Source: Hydractinia symbiolongicarpus
Lineage: Eukaryota > Cnidaria > Hydrozoa > Anthoathecata > Hydractiniidae
Assembly: GCF_029227915.1 (NCBI RefSeq)
Contig: NC_079880.1
Coordinates: 4,900,001 to 4,964,000, forward strand
Reading direction: 5' to 3'
Length of the DNA: 64,000 nucleotides
Notes under the pieces: model-generated
The model's database searches: none
Told to the model about the DNA's origin: nothing
The model's input: the letters and a program-made list of their open reading frames with translations, nothing else
Made by a program: the position numbers and the translations under genes
Part shown: positions 36,180 to 49,970 of the stretch, in pieces
How positions within the stretch are numbered: the stretch's first letter is position 1
Layout: every line of letters starts with the position of its first letter

Positions 36180-39100
36180 ATCAAAAATGAAAACATTTTT
36201 GAAAACTTCAAGTCTCATGCGTTTTTGTGGTGAAAAAAAATATTAAAAAATCGTTCGGGAAATGAGTTTACTCCCTGGGTACTTTCTTTGTATACATTCG
36301 ACTATACGGGCCAAGCCCGGGATTTACGGGAAATCGCGGGATTTCGTTTGCCGGCGATTAAACCTCTTTTAATAAGCGTCTCAGCAAAAATGAAAACATT
36401 TTTGAAAACTACAAGTCTCATGCGTTTTAGTGGTGAAAAAATAATTTAAAAAATCGTTCGGGAAATGAGTTTACTCCCTGGGTACTTTCTCTGTATACTT
36501 TGGACTATGCGGGCCGAGTCCGGGATTTACGGGAAATCACGGATTTTCGTTTGAGGGCGATTAAACTTCTTTTACTCAGCGTCTCATCAAAAATGAAAAC
36601 ATTTTTGAAAACTACAAGTCTCATGCGTTTTAGTGGTGAAAAAAAAATTTAAAAAATCGTTCGGGAAATGAGTTTACTCCCTGGGTACTTTCTTTGTATA
36701 CATTCGACTATACGGGCCAAGCCCCCGATTTACGGGAAAACGCGGTATTTCGTTTGCCGGCGATTAAACCTCTTTCATTAAGCGTCTCATCAAAAATGAA
36801 AACATTTTTGAAAACTACAAGTCTCATGCGTTTTAGTGGTGAAAAAAAATAATTAAAAAATCGTTCGGGAAATGAGTTTACTCACTGGGTACTTTCTTTG
36901 TATACATTCGACTATAGGGCCAAGCCCGTGATTTACGGCAAATGGCGGGTTTTCGTTTGCCGTCGATTAAACTTCTTTTATTCAGCGTCTCATCAAAAAT
37001 GAAAACATTTTTAAAAACTACAAGTCTCATGCGTTTTAGTGGTAAAAAAATAATTTTAAAAATCGTTCGGGAAATGAGTTTTCTCACAGGGTACTTTCTT
37101 TGTATACATTCGACTACACGGGCCAAGCCCGGGATTTACGGGAAATCGCGGGATTTCGTTTGCCGGCGATTAAACTTCTTTCATTAACCCTCTCATCAAA
37201 AATGAAAACATTTTTTAAAACTTCAAGTCTCATGCGTTTTTGTGGTGAAAAAAAAAATTAAAAAATCGTTCGGGAAATGAGTTTACTCCCTGGGTACTTT
37301 CTTTGTATACATTCGACTATACGGGCCAAGCCCGGGATTTACGGGAAATCGCGGGATTTCGTTTGCCGGCGATTAAACCTCTTTTAATAAGCGTCTCCGC
37401 AAAAATGAAAACATTTTTGAAAACTACAAGTCTCATGCGTTTTAGTGGTGAAAAAATAATTTAAAAAATCGTTCGGGAAATGAGTTTACTCCCTGGGTAC
37501 TTTCTCTGTATACTTTGGACTATGCGGGCCGAGTCCGGGATTTACGGGAAATCACGGATTTTCGTTTGAGGGCGATTAAACTTCTTTTACTCAGCGTCTC
37601 ATCAAAAATGAAAACATTTTTGAAAACTACAAGTCTCATGCGTTTTAGTGGTGAAAAAAAAATTTAAAAAATCGTTCGGGAAATGAGTTTACTCCCTGGG
37701 TACTTTCTTTGTATACATTCGACTATACGGGCCAAGCACCGGATTTACGGGAAAACGCGGTATTTCGTTTGCCGGCGATTAAACCTCTTTCATTAAGCGT
37801 CTCATCAAAAATGAAAACATTTTTGAAAACTGCAAGTCTCATGCGTTTTAGTGGTGAAAAAAAATAATTAAAAAATCGTTCGGGAAATGAGTTTACTCAC
37901 TGGGTACTTTCTTTGTATACATTTGACTATAGGGCCAAGCCCGCGATTTACGGGAAATCGCGGGATTTCGTTTCCCGGCGATTAAACTTCTTTCATTAAC
38001 CGTCTCATCAAAAATGAAAACATTTTTTAAAACTTCAAGTCTCATGCGTTTTTGTGGTGAAAAAAAAAATTAAAAAATCGTTCGGGAAATGAGTTTACTC
38101 CCTGGGTACTTTCTTTGTATACATTCGACTATACGGGCCAAGCCCGGGATTTACGGGAAATCGCGGGATTTCGTTTGCCGGCGATTAAACCTCTTTTAAT
38201 AAGCGTCTCAGCAAAAATGAAAACATTTTTGAAAACTACAAGTCTCATGCGTTTTAGTGGTGAAAAAATAATTTAAAAAATCGTTCGGGAAATGAGTTTA
38301 CTCCCTGGGTACTTTCTCTGTATACTTTGGACTATGCGGGCCGAGTCCGGGATTTACGGGAAATCACGGATTTTCGTTTGAGGGCGATTAAACTTCTTTT
38401 ACTCAGCGTCTCATCAAAAATGAAAACATTTTTGAAAACTACAAGTCTCATGTGTTTTAGTGGTGAAAAAAAAATTTAAAAAATCGTTCGGGAAATGAGT
38501 TTACTCCCTGGGTACTTTCTTTGTATACATTCGACTATACGGGCCAAGCCCCGGATTTACGGGAAAACGCGGTATTTCGTTTGCCGGCGATTAAACCTCT
38601 TTCATTAAGCGTCTCATCAAAAATGAAAACATTTTTGAAAACTGCAAGTCTCATGCGTTTTAGTGGTGAAAAAAAATAATTAAAAAATCGTTCGGGAAAT
38701 GAGTTTACTCACTGGGTACTTTCTTTGTATACATTCGACTATAGGGCCAAGCCCGTGATTTACGGCAAATGGCGGGTTTTCGTTTGCCGTCGATTAAACT
38801 TCTTTTATTCAGCGTCTCATCAAAAATGAAAACATTTTTAAAAACTACAAGTCTCATGCGTTTTAGTGGTAAAAAAATAATTTTAAAAATCGTTCGGGAA
38901 ATGAGTTTTCTCACAGGGTACTTTCTTTGTATACATTCGACTACACGGGCCAAGCCCGGGATTTACGGGAAATCGCGGGATTTCGTTTGCCGGCGATTAA
39001 ACTTCTTTCATTAACCCTCTCATCAAAAATGAAAACATTTTTTAAAACTTCAAGTCTCATGCGTTTTTGTGGTGAAAAAAAAAATTAAAAAATCGTTCGG

Positions 39101-40560
39101 GAAATGAGTTTACTCCCTGGGTACTTTCTTTGTATACATTCGACTATACGGGCCAAGCCCGGGATTTACGGGAAATCGCGGGATTTCGTTTGCCGGCGAT
39201 TAAACCTCTTTTAATAAGCGTCTCCGCAAAAATGAAAACATTTTTGAAAACTACAAGTCTCATGCGTTTTAGTGGTGAAAAAATAATTTAAAAAATCGTT
39301 CGGGAAATGAGTTTACTCCCTGGGTACTTTCTCTGTATACTTTGGACTATGCGGGCCGAGTCCGGGATTTACGGGAAATCACGGATTTTCGTTTGAGGGC
39401 GATTAAACTTCTTTTACTCAGCGTCTCATCAAAAATGAAAACATTTTTGAAAACTACAAGTCTCATGCGTTTTAGTGGTGAAAAAAAAATTTAAAAAATC
39501 GTTCGGGAAATGAGTTTACTCCCTGGGTACTTTCTTTGTATACATTCGACTATACGGGCCAAGCACCGGATTTACGGGAAAACGCGGTATTTCGTTTGCC
39601 GGCGATTAAACCTCTTTCATTAAGCGTCTCATCAAAAATGAAAACATTTTTGAAAACTGCAAGTCTCATGCGTTTTAGTGGTGAAAAAAAATAATTAAAA
39701 AATCGTTCGGGAAATGAGTTTACTCACTGGGTACTTTCTTTGTATACATTTGACTATAGGGCCAAGCCCGCGATTTACGGGAAATCGCGGGATTTCGTTT
39801 CCCGGCGATTAAACTTCTTTCATTAACCGTCTCATCAAAAATGAAAACATTTTTTAAAACTTCAAGTCTCATGCGTTTTTGTGGTGAAAAAAAAAATTAA
39901 AAAATCGTTCGGGAAATGAGTTTACTCCCTGGGTACTTTCTTTGTATACATTCGACTATACGGGCCAAGCCCGGGATTTACGGGAAATCGCGGGATTTCG
40001 TTTGCCGGCGATTAAACCTCTTTTAATAAGCGTCTCAGCAAAAATGAAAACATTTTTGAAAACTACAAGTCTCATGCGTTTTAGTGGTGAAAAAATAATT
40101 TAAAAAATCGTTCGGGAAATGAGTTTACTCCCTGGGTACTTTCTCTGTATACTTTGGACTATGCGGGCCGAGTCCGGGATTTACGGGAAATCACGGATTT
40201 TCGTTTGAGGGCGATTAAACTTCTTTTACTCAGCGTCTCATCAAAAATGAAAACATTTTTGAAAACTACAAGTCTCATGTGTTTTAGTGGTGAAAAAAAA
40301 ATTTAAAAAATCGTTCGGGAAATGAGTTTACTCCCTGGGTACTTTCTTTGTATACATTCGACTATACGGGCCAAGCCCCGGATTTACGGGAAAACGCGGT
40401 ATTTCGTTTGCCGGCGATTAAACCTCTTTCATTAAGCGTCTCATCAAAAATGAAAACATTTTTGAAAACTGCAAGTCTCATGCGTTTTAGTGGTGAAAAA
40501 AAATAATTAAAAAATCGTTCGGGAAATGAGTTTACTCACTGGGTACTTTCTTTGTATACA
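36180..40560 (+). repeat. About 2.4 copies of a 9-monomer higher-order unit (1827 bp)
   Basis: The marker CGTCTCCGCAAAAATG occurs at 37394 and 39221 (from TCTCCGC), and the ATTTGACTATAGGGCC monomer occurs near 37920 and 39747, both 1827 bp apart. The units are close to identical over their length. A partial third copy ends where AAATGGCGGG replaces AAATCGCGGG. A related 5-monomer step of 1015 bp precedes it (35.86 to 36.88 kb). Confidence 0.8.
37940..37964 (+). repeat. GC-rich dyad, perfect form (10-bp stem, 5-nt loop)
   Basis: Arms CCCGCGATTT (37940-37949) and AAATCGCGGG (37955-37964) are exact reverse complements around the loop ACGGG. The common satellite version has CCCGGGATTT as the left arm, which leaves one G-G mismatch. 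Every monomer carries some form of this dyad. The perfect form recurs at 39767-39791, one 1827-bp unit later. It could extrude as a hairpin or be a two-fold protein site; no function is shown. Confidence 0.7.
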
Positions 40561-41306
40561 TTCGACTATAGGGCCAAGCCCGCGATTTACGGGAAATCGC
40601 GGGATTTCGTTTCCCGGCGATTAAACTTCTTTCATTAACCGTCTCATCAAAAATGAAAACATTTTTGAAAACTTCAAGTCTCGTGCGTTTTAGTGGCGAA
40701 AAAAAAAATTAAAAAATCGTTCGGGAAATGAGTTTACTCCCTGGGTACTTTCTTTGTATACATTCGACTATACGGGCCAAGCCCGGGATTTACGGGAAAT
40801 CGCGGGATTTCGTTTGCCGGCGATTAAACCTCTTTTAATAAGCGTCTCCTCAAAAATGAAAACATTTTTGAAAACTACAAGTCTCATGCGTTTTAGTGGT
40901 GAAAAAATACTTTAAAAAATCGTTCGGGAAATGAGTTTACTCCCTGGGTACTTTCTTTGTATACTTTGGACTATACGGGCCGAGTCCGGGATTTACGTGA
41001 AATCGTGGATTTTCGTTTGAGGGCGATTAAACTTCTTTTATTCAGCGTCTCATCAAAAATGAAAATATTTTTGAAAACTACAAGTCTCATGCGTTGTAGT
41101 GGTGAAAAAATAATTTAAAAAATCGTTCGGAAAATGAGTTTACTCCCTGGGTACTTTCTTTGTATACTTTTGACTATACGGGCCGAGTCCGGCGTTTACG
41201 GGAAATGGCGGGTTTTCGTTTGCCGGCGATTACACATCTTTTATTCAGCGTCTCATCAAAAATGAAAACATTTTTAAAAACTACAAGTCTCATGCGTTTT
41301 AGTGGT

Positions 41307-41709
41307 GAAAAGATAATTTAAAAAATTGTTTTGGAAATGAGTTTACTCACAGGGTACTCTCTTTGTATACATTCGACTATACGGGCCAAGCCCGGGATTT
41401 ACGGGAAATCGCGGGTTTTCGTTTGCTGGCGATTAAACCACTTTCATTAAGCGTCTCATCAAAAATGAAAACATTTCTGAAAACTACAAGTCTCATGCGT
41501 TTTAGTGGTGAAAAGATAATTTAAAAAATTGTTTTGGAAATGAGTTTACTCACAGGGTACTCTCTTTGTATACATTCGACTATACGGGCCAAGCCCGGGA
41601 TTTACGGGAAATCGCGGGTTTTCGTTTGCTGGCGATTAAACCACTTTCATTAAGCGTCTCATCAAAAATGAAAACATTTCTGAAAACTACAAGTCTCATG
41701 CGTTTTAGT
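41307..41709 (+). repeat. Exact duplication of a single monomer
   Basis: The monomer beginning GAAAAGATAATTTAAAAAATTG at 41307 is followed by an apparently identical one at 41510, including the rare GGTACTCTCTTTG and ATTGTTTTGG changes. The copies separate only at the spacer (GAAAAGATAA against AAAAAAATAA). This is the smallest and probably one of the most recent amplification steps in the array. Confidence 0.8.
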
Positions 41710-41969
41710 GGTAAAAAAATAATTTAAAAAATCGTTCGGGAAATGAGTTTACTCACAGGGTACTTTCTTTGTATACATTCGACTACACGGGCCAAGCCCG
41801 GGATTTACGGGAAATCGCGGGATTTCGTTTGCCGGCGATTAAACTTCTTTCATTAACCCTCTCATCAAAAATGAAAACATTTTTGAAAACTTCAAGTCTC
41901 ATGCGTTTTTGTGGTAAAAAAATAATTTAAAAAATCGTTCGGGAAATGAGTTTACTCACAGGGTACTTT

Positions 41970-44400
41970 CTTTGTATACATTCGACTACACGGGCCAAGC
42001 CCGGGATTTACGGGAAATCGCGGGATTTCGTTTGCCGGCTAAACTTCTTTCATTAACCCTCTCATCAAAAATGAAAACATTTTTGAAAACTTCAAGTCTC
42101 ATGCGTTTTTGTGGTGAAAAAAAAAATTAAAAAATCGTTCGGGAAATGAGTTTACTGCCTGGGTACTTTCTTTGTATACATTCGACTATACGGGCCAAGC
42201 CCGGGATTTACGGGAAATCGCGGGATTTCGTTTGCCGGCGATTAAACCTCTTTTAATAAGCGTCTCAGCAAAAATGAAAACATTTTTGAAAACTACAAGT
42301 CTCATGCGTTTTAGTGGTGAAAAAATAATTGAAAATATCGTTCGGGAAATGAGTTTACTCCCTGGGTACTTTCTTTGTATACTTTGGACTATACGGGCCG
42401 AGTCCGGGATTTACGGGAAATCGCGGATTTTCGTTTGAGGGCGATTAAAGCTCTTTCATTAAGCGTCTCATCAAAAATGAAAACATTTTTGAAAACTACA
42501 AGTCTCATGCGTTTTAGTGGTGAAAAAAAATAATTAAAAATTCGTTCTGGAAATGAGTTTACTCACTGGGTACTTTCTTTGTATACATTCGACTATACGG
42601 GCCAAGCCCGGGATTTACGGGAAATCGCGGGATTTCGTTTGCCGGTGATTAAACTTCTTTCATTAACCGTCTCATCAAAAATGAAAACATTTTTCAAAAC
42701 TTCAAGTCTCATGCGTTTTAGTGGTGAAGAAAAAAATTAAAAAATCGTTCGGGAAATAAGTTTACTCCCTGGGTACTTTCTTTGTATACATTCGACTATA
42801 CGGGCCAAGCCCGGGATTTACGGGAAATCGCGGGATTTCGTTTGCCGGCGATTAAACCTCTTTTAATAAGCGTCTCATCAAAAATAAAAACATTTTTGAA
42901 AACTACAAGTCTCATGCGTTTTAGTGGTGAAAAAATACTTTAAAAAATCGTTCGGGAAATGAGTTTACTCCCTGGGTACTTTCTTTGCATACTTTGGACT
43001 ATACGGGCCGAGTCCGGGATTTACAGGAAATCGCGGATTTTCGTTTGAGGGCGATTAAACTTCTTTTATTCAGCGTCTCATCAAAAATGAAAATATTTTT
43101 GAAAACTAAAAGTCTCATGCGTTGTAGTGGTGAAAAAATAATTTAAAAAATCGTTCGGAAAATGAGTTTACTCCCTGGGTACTTTCTTTGTATACATTCG
43201 ACTACACGGGCCAAGCCCGGGATTTACGGGAAATCGCGGGATTTCGTTTGCCGGCTAAACTTCTTTCATTAACCCTCTCATCAAAAATGAAAACATTTTT
43301 GAAAACTTCAAGTCTCATGCGTTTTTGTGGTGAAAAAAAAAATTAAAAAATCGTTCGGGAAATGAGTTTACTGCCTGGGTACTTTCTTTGTATACATTCG
43401 ACTATACGGGCCAAGCCCGGGATTTACGGGAAATCGCGGGATTTCGTTTGCCGGCGATTAAACCTCTTTTAATAAGCGTCTCAGCAAAAATGAAAACATT
43501 TTTGAAAACTACAAGTCTCATGCGTTTTAGTGGTGAAAAAATAATTGAAAATATCGTTCGGGAAATGAGTTTACTCCCTGGGTACTTTCTTTGTATACTT
43601 TGGACTATACGGGCCGAGTCCGGGATTTACGGGAAATCGCGGATTTTCGTTTGAGGGCGATTAAAGCTCTTTCATTAAGCGTCTCATCAAAAATGAAAAC
43701 ATTTTTGAAAACTACAAGTCTCATGCGTTTTAGTGGTGAAAAAAAATAATTAAAAATTCGTTCTGGAAATGAGTTTACTCACTGGGTACTTTCTTTGTAT
43801 ACATTCGACTATACGGGCCAAGCCCGGGATTTACGGGAAATCGCGGGATTTCGTTTGCCGGTGATTAAACTTCTTTCATTAACCGTCTCATCAAAAATGA
43901 AAACATTTTTCAAAACTTCAAGTCTCATGCGTTTTAGTGGTGAAGAAAAAAATTAAAAAATCGTTCGGGAAATAAGTTTACTCCCTGGGTACTTTCTTTG
44001 TATACATTCGACTATACGGGCCAAGCCCGGGATTTACGGGAAATCGCGGGATTTCGTTTGCCGGCGATTAAACCTCTTTTAATAAGCGTCTCATCAAAAA
44101 TAAAAACATTTTTGAAAACTACAAGTCTCATGCGTTTTAGTGGTGAAAAAATACTTTAAAAAATCGTTCGGGAAATGAGTTTACTCCCTGGGTACTTTCT
44201 TTGCATACTTTGGACTATACGGGCCGAGTCCGGGATTTACAGGAAATCGCGGATTTTCGTTTGAGGGCGATTAAACTTCTTTTATTCAGCGTCTCATCAA
44301 AAATGAAAATATTTTTGAAAACTAAAAGTCTCATGCGTTGTAGTGGTGAAAAAATAATTTAAAAAATCGTTCGGAAAATGAGTTTACTCCCTGGGTACTT
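41970..44400 (+). repeat. Two copies of a 6-monomer higher-order unit (1216 bp)
   Basis: Both copies carry a monomer with a 4-bp deletion (GCCGGCTAAAC for GCCGGCGATTAAAC, at 42034 and 43250) as well as TTTACTGCCTGGG, AATTGAAAATATCG and GATTAAAGCTC variants, at an offset of 1216 bp. A third related copy near 47.0-48.2 kb has the same later variants but keeps GATT, so the deletion arose in the lineage of the first two. Confidence 0.8.
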
Positions 44401-47400
44401 TCTTTGTATACTTTTGACTATACGGGCCGAGTCCGGGGTTTACGGGAAATGGCGGGTTTTCGTTTGCCGGCGATTAAACTTCTTTTATTCAGTGTCTCAT
44501 CAAAAATGAAAACATTTTTGAAAACTACAAGTCTCATGCGTTGTAGTGGTGAAAAAATAATTTAAAAAATCGTTCGGAAAATGAGTTTACTCACAGGGTA
44601 CTTTCTTTGTATACATTTGACTATACGGGCCAAGCCCCGGATTTACGGGAAAACGTGGGATTTCGTTTGCCGGCGATTAAACCTCTTTCATTAAGCGTCT
44701 CATCAAAAATGAAAACATTTTTGAAAGCTACAAGTCTCATGCGTTTTAGTGGTGAAAAAATAATTTAAAAAATCGTTCGGGAAATGAGTTTACTCACAGG
44801 GTACTTTCTTTGTATACATTTGACTATACGGGCCAAGCCCCGGATTTACGGGAAAACGTGGGATTTCGTTTGCCGGCGATTAAACCTCTTTTAATAAGCG
44901 TCTCAGCAAAAATGAAAACATTTTTGAAAACTACAAGTCTCATGCGTTTTAGTGGTGAAAAAATAATTTAAAAAATCGTTCGGGAAATGAGTTTACTCCC
45001 TGGGTACTTTCTCTGTATACTTTGGACTATGCGGGCCGAGTCCGGGATTTACGGGAAATCACGGATTTTCGTTTGAGGGCGATTAAACTTCTTTTACTCA
45101 GCGTCTCATCAAAAATGAAAACATTTTTGAAAACTACAAGTCTCATGCGTTTTAGTGGTGAAAAAAAAATTTAAAAAATCGTTCGGGAAATGAGTTTACT
45201 CCCTGGGTACTTTCTTTGTATACATTCGACTATACGGGCCAAGCCCCGGATTTACGGGAAAACGCGGTATTTCGTTTGCCGGCGATTAAACCTCTTTCAT
45301 TAAGCGTCTCATCAAAAATGAAAACATTTTTGAAAACTACAAGTCTCATGCGTTTTAGTGGTGAAAAAAAATAATTAAAAAATCGTTCGGGAAATGAGTT
45401 TACTCACTGGGTACTTTCTTTGTATACATTCGACTATAGGGCGAAGCCCGCGATTTACGGGAAATCGCGGGATTTCGTTTCCCGGCGATTAAACTTCTTT
45501 TATTAACCGTCTCATCAAAAATGAAAACATTTTTGAAAACTTCAAGTCTCGTGCGTTTTAGTGGTGAAAAAAAAAATTAAAAAATCGTTCGGGAAATGAG
45601 TTTACTCCCTGGGTACTTTCTTTGTATACATTCGACTATACGGGCCAAGCCCGGGATTTACGGGAAATCGCGGGATTTCGTTTGCCGGCGATTAAACCTC
45701 TTTTAATAAGCGTCTCCTCAAAAATGAAAACATTTTTGAAAACTACAAGTCTCATGCGTTTTAGTGGTGAAAAAATACTTTAAAAAATCGTTCGGGAAAT
45801 GAGTTTACTCCCTGGGTACTTTCTTTGTATACTTTGGACTATACGGGCCGAGTCCGGGATTTACGTGAAATCGTGGATTTTCGTTTGAGGGCGATTAAAC
45901 TTCTTTTATTCAGCGTCTCATAAAAAATGAAAATATTTTTGAAAACTACAAGTCTCATGCGTTGTAGTGGTGAAAAAATAATTTAAAAAATCGTTCGGAA
46001 AATGAGTTTACTCCCTGGGTACTTTCTTTGTATACTTTTGACTATACGGGCCGAGTCCGGCGTTTACGGGAAATGGCGGGTTTTCGTTTGCCGGCGATTA
46101 CACATCTTTTATTCAGCGTCTCATCAAAAATGAAAACATTTTTAAAAACTACAAGTCTCATGCGTTTTAGTGGTGAAAAGATAATTTAAAAAATCGTTTT
46201 GGAAATGAGTTTACTCACAGGGTACTTTCTTTGTATACATTCGACTATACGGGCCAAGCCCGGGATTTACGGGAAATCGCGGGTTTTCGTTTGCTGGCGA
46301 TTAAACCACTTTCATTAAGCGTCTCATCAAAAATGAAAACATTTTTGAAAACTAAAAGTCTTAGGCGTTTTAGTGGTGAAAAAATAATTTAAAAAATCGT
46401 TCTGGAAATGAGTTTACTCACTGGGTACTTTCTTTGTATACATTCGACTATACGGGCCAAGACCGGGATTTACGGGAAATCGCGGGTTTTCTTTTGCCGT
46501 CGATTAAACTTCTTTTATTCAGCGTCTCATCAAAAATGAAAGCATTTTTAAAAACTACAAGTCTCATGCGTTTTAGTGGTGAAAAGATAATTTAAAAAAT
46601 CGTTTTGGAAATGAGTTTACTCACAGGGTACTCTCTTTGTATACATTCGACTATACGGGCCAAGCCCGGGATTTACGGGAAATCGCGGGTTTTCGTTTGC
46701 TGGCGATTAAACCACTTTCATTAAGCGTCTCATCAAAAATGAAAACATTTCTGAAAACTACAAGTCTCATGCGTTTTAGTGGTAAAAAAATAATTTAAAA
46801 AATCGTTCGGGAAATGAGTTTACTCACAGGGTACTTTCTTTGTATACATTCGACTACACGGGCCAAGCCCGGGATTTACGGGAAATTGCGGGATTTCGTT
46901 TGCCGGCGATTAAACTTCTTTCATTAACCCTCTCATCAAAAATGAAAACATTTTTGAAAACTTCAAGTCTCATGCGTTTTTGTGGTAAAAAAATAATTTA
47001 AAAAATCGTTCGGGAAATGAGTTTACTCACAGGGTACTTTCTTTGTATACATTCGACTACACGGGCCAAGCCCGGGATTTACGGGAAATTGCGGGATTTC
47101 GTTTGCCGGCGATTAAACTTCTTTCATTAACCCTCTCATCAAAAGTGAAAACATTTTTGAAAACTTCAAGTCTCATGCGTTTTTGTGGTGAAAAAAAAAA
47201 TTAAAAAATCGTTCGGGAAATGAGTTTACTGCCTGGGTACTTTCTTTGTATACATTCGACTATACGGGCCAAGCCCGGGATTTACGGGAAATCGCGGGAT
47301 TTCGTTTGCCGGCGATTAAACCTCTTTTAATAAGCGTCTCAGCAAAAATGAAAACATTTTTGAAAACTACAAGTCTCATGCGTTTTAGTGGTGAAAAAAT

Positions 47401-49970
47401 AATTGAAAATATCGTTCGGGAAATGAGTTTACTCCCTGGGTACTTTCTTTGTATACTTTGGACTATACGGGCCGAGTCCGGGATTTACGGGAAATCGCGG
47501 ATTTTCGTTTGAGGGCGATTAAAGCTCTTTCATTAAGCGTCTCATCAAAAATGAAAACATTTTTGAAAACTACAAGTCTCATGCGTTTTAGTGGTGAAAA
47601 AAAATAATTAAAAATTCGTTCGGGAAATGAGTTTACTCACTGGGTACTTTCTTTGTATACATTCGACTATACGGGCCAAGCCCGGGATTTACGGGAAATC
47701 GCGGGATTTCGTTTGCCGGCGATTAAACTTCTTTCATTAACCGTCTCATCAAAAATGAAAACATTTTTCAAAACTTCAAGTCTCATGCGTTTTAGTGGTG
47801 AAGAAAAAAATTAAAAAATCGTTCGGGAAATAAGTTTACTCCCTGGGTACTTTCTTTGTATACATTCGACTATACGGGCCAAGCCCGGGATTTACGGGAA
47901 ATCGCGGGATTTCGTTTGCCGGCGATTAAACCTCTTTTAATAAGCGTCTCATCAAAAATGAAAACATTTTTGAAAACTACAAGTCTCATGCGTTTTAGTG
48001 GTGAAAAAATACTTTAAAAAATCGTTCGGGAAATGAGTTTACTCCCTGGGTATTTTCTTTGCATACTTTGGACTATACGGGCCGAGTCCGGGATTTACGG
48101 GAAATCGCGGATTTTCGTTTGAGGGCGATTAAACTTCTTTTATTCAGCGTCTCATCAAAAATGAAAATATTTTTGAAAACTAAAAGTCTCATGCGTTGTA
48201 GTGGTGAAAAAATAATTTAAAAAATCGTTCGGAAAATGAGTTTACTCCCTGGGTACTTTCTTTGTATACTTTTGACTATACGGGCCGAGTCCGGGGTTTA
48301 CGGGAAATGGCGGGTTTTCGTTTGCCGGCGATTAAACTTCTTTTATTCAGTGTCTCATCAAAAATGAAAACATTTTTGAAAACTACAAGTCTCATGCGTT
48401 GTAGTGGTGAAAAAATAATTTAAAAAATCGTTCGGAAAATGAGTTTACTCACAGGGTACTTTCTTTGTATACATTTGACTATACGGGCCAAGCCCCGGAT
48501 TTACGGGAAAACGTGGGATTTCGTTTGCCGGCGATTAAACCTCTTTCATTAAGCGTCTCATGAAAAATGAAAACATTTTTGAAAACTACAAGTCTCATGC
48601 GTTTTAGTGGTGAAAAAATAATTTAAAAAATCGTTCGGGAAATGAGTTTACTCACAGGGTACTTTCTTTGTATACATTTGACTATACGGGCCAAGCCCCG
48701 GATTTACGGGAAAACGCGGGATTTCGTTTGCCGGCGATTAAACCTCTTTCATTAAGCGTCTCATCAAAAATGAAAATATTTTTGAAAACTACAAGTCTCA
48801 TGCGTTGTAGTGGTGAAAAAATAATTTAAAAAATCGTTTTGGAAATGAGTTTACTCACAAGGTACTTTCTTTGTATACATTCGACTATACGGGCCAAGCC
48901 CGGGATTTACGGGAAATCGCGGGTTTTCGTTTGCTGGCGATTAAACCACTTTCATTAAGCGTCTCATCAAAAATGAAAACATTTCTGAAAACTACAAGTC
49001 TCATGCGTTTTAGTGGTAAAAAATAATTTAAAAAATCGTTCGGGAAATGAGTTTACTCACAGGGTACTTTCTTTGTATACATTCGACTACACAGGCCAAG
49101 CCCGGGATTTACGGGAAAACGCGGGATTTCGTTTGCCGGCGATTAAACTTCTTTCATTAACCCTCTCATCAAAAATGAAAATATTTTTGAAAACTACAAG
49201 TCTCATTAGTTGTAGTGGTGAAAAAATAATTTAAAAAATCGTTCGGAAAATGAGTTTACTCCCTGGGTACTTTCTTTGTATACTTTTGACTATACGGGCC
49301 GAGTCCGGGGTTTACGGGAAATGGCGGGTTTTCGTTTGCCGGCGATTAAACTTCTTTTATTCAGTGTCTCATCAAAAATGAAAACATTTTTGAAAACTAC
49401 AAGTCTCATGCGTTGTATTGGTGAAAAAATAATTTAAAAAATCGTTCCGAAAATGAGTTTACTCACAGGGTACTTTCTTTGTATACATTCGACTATACGG
49501 GCCAAGCCCCGGATTTACGGGAAAACGCGGGATTTCGTTTGCCGGCGATTAAACCTCTTTCATTAAGCGTCTCATCAAAAATGAAAATATTTTTGAAAAC
49601 TACAAGTCTCATGCGTTGTAGTGGTGAAAAAATAATTTAAAAAATCGTTCGGAAAATGAGTTTACTCCCTGGGTACTTTCTTTGTATACTTTTGACTATA
49701 CGGGCCGAGTCCGGGGTTTACGGGAAATGGCGGGTTTTCGTTTCCCGGCGATTAAACTTCTTTTATTCAGTGTCTCACCAAAAATTAAAACATTTTTGAA
49801 AACTACAAGTCTCATGCGTTGTAGTGGTGAAAAAATAATTTAAAAAATCGTTCGGAAAATGAGTTTACTCCCTGGGTACTTTCTTTGTATACTTTTGACT
49901 ATACGGGTCGAGTCCGGGGTTTACGGGAAATGGCGGGTTTTCGTTTGCCGTCGATTAAACTTCTTTTATT

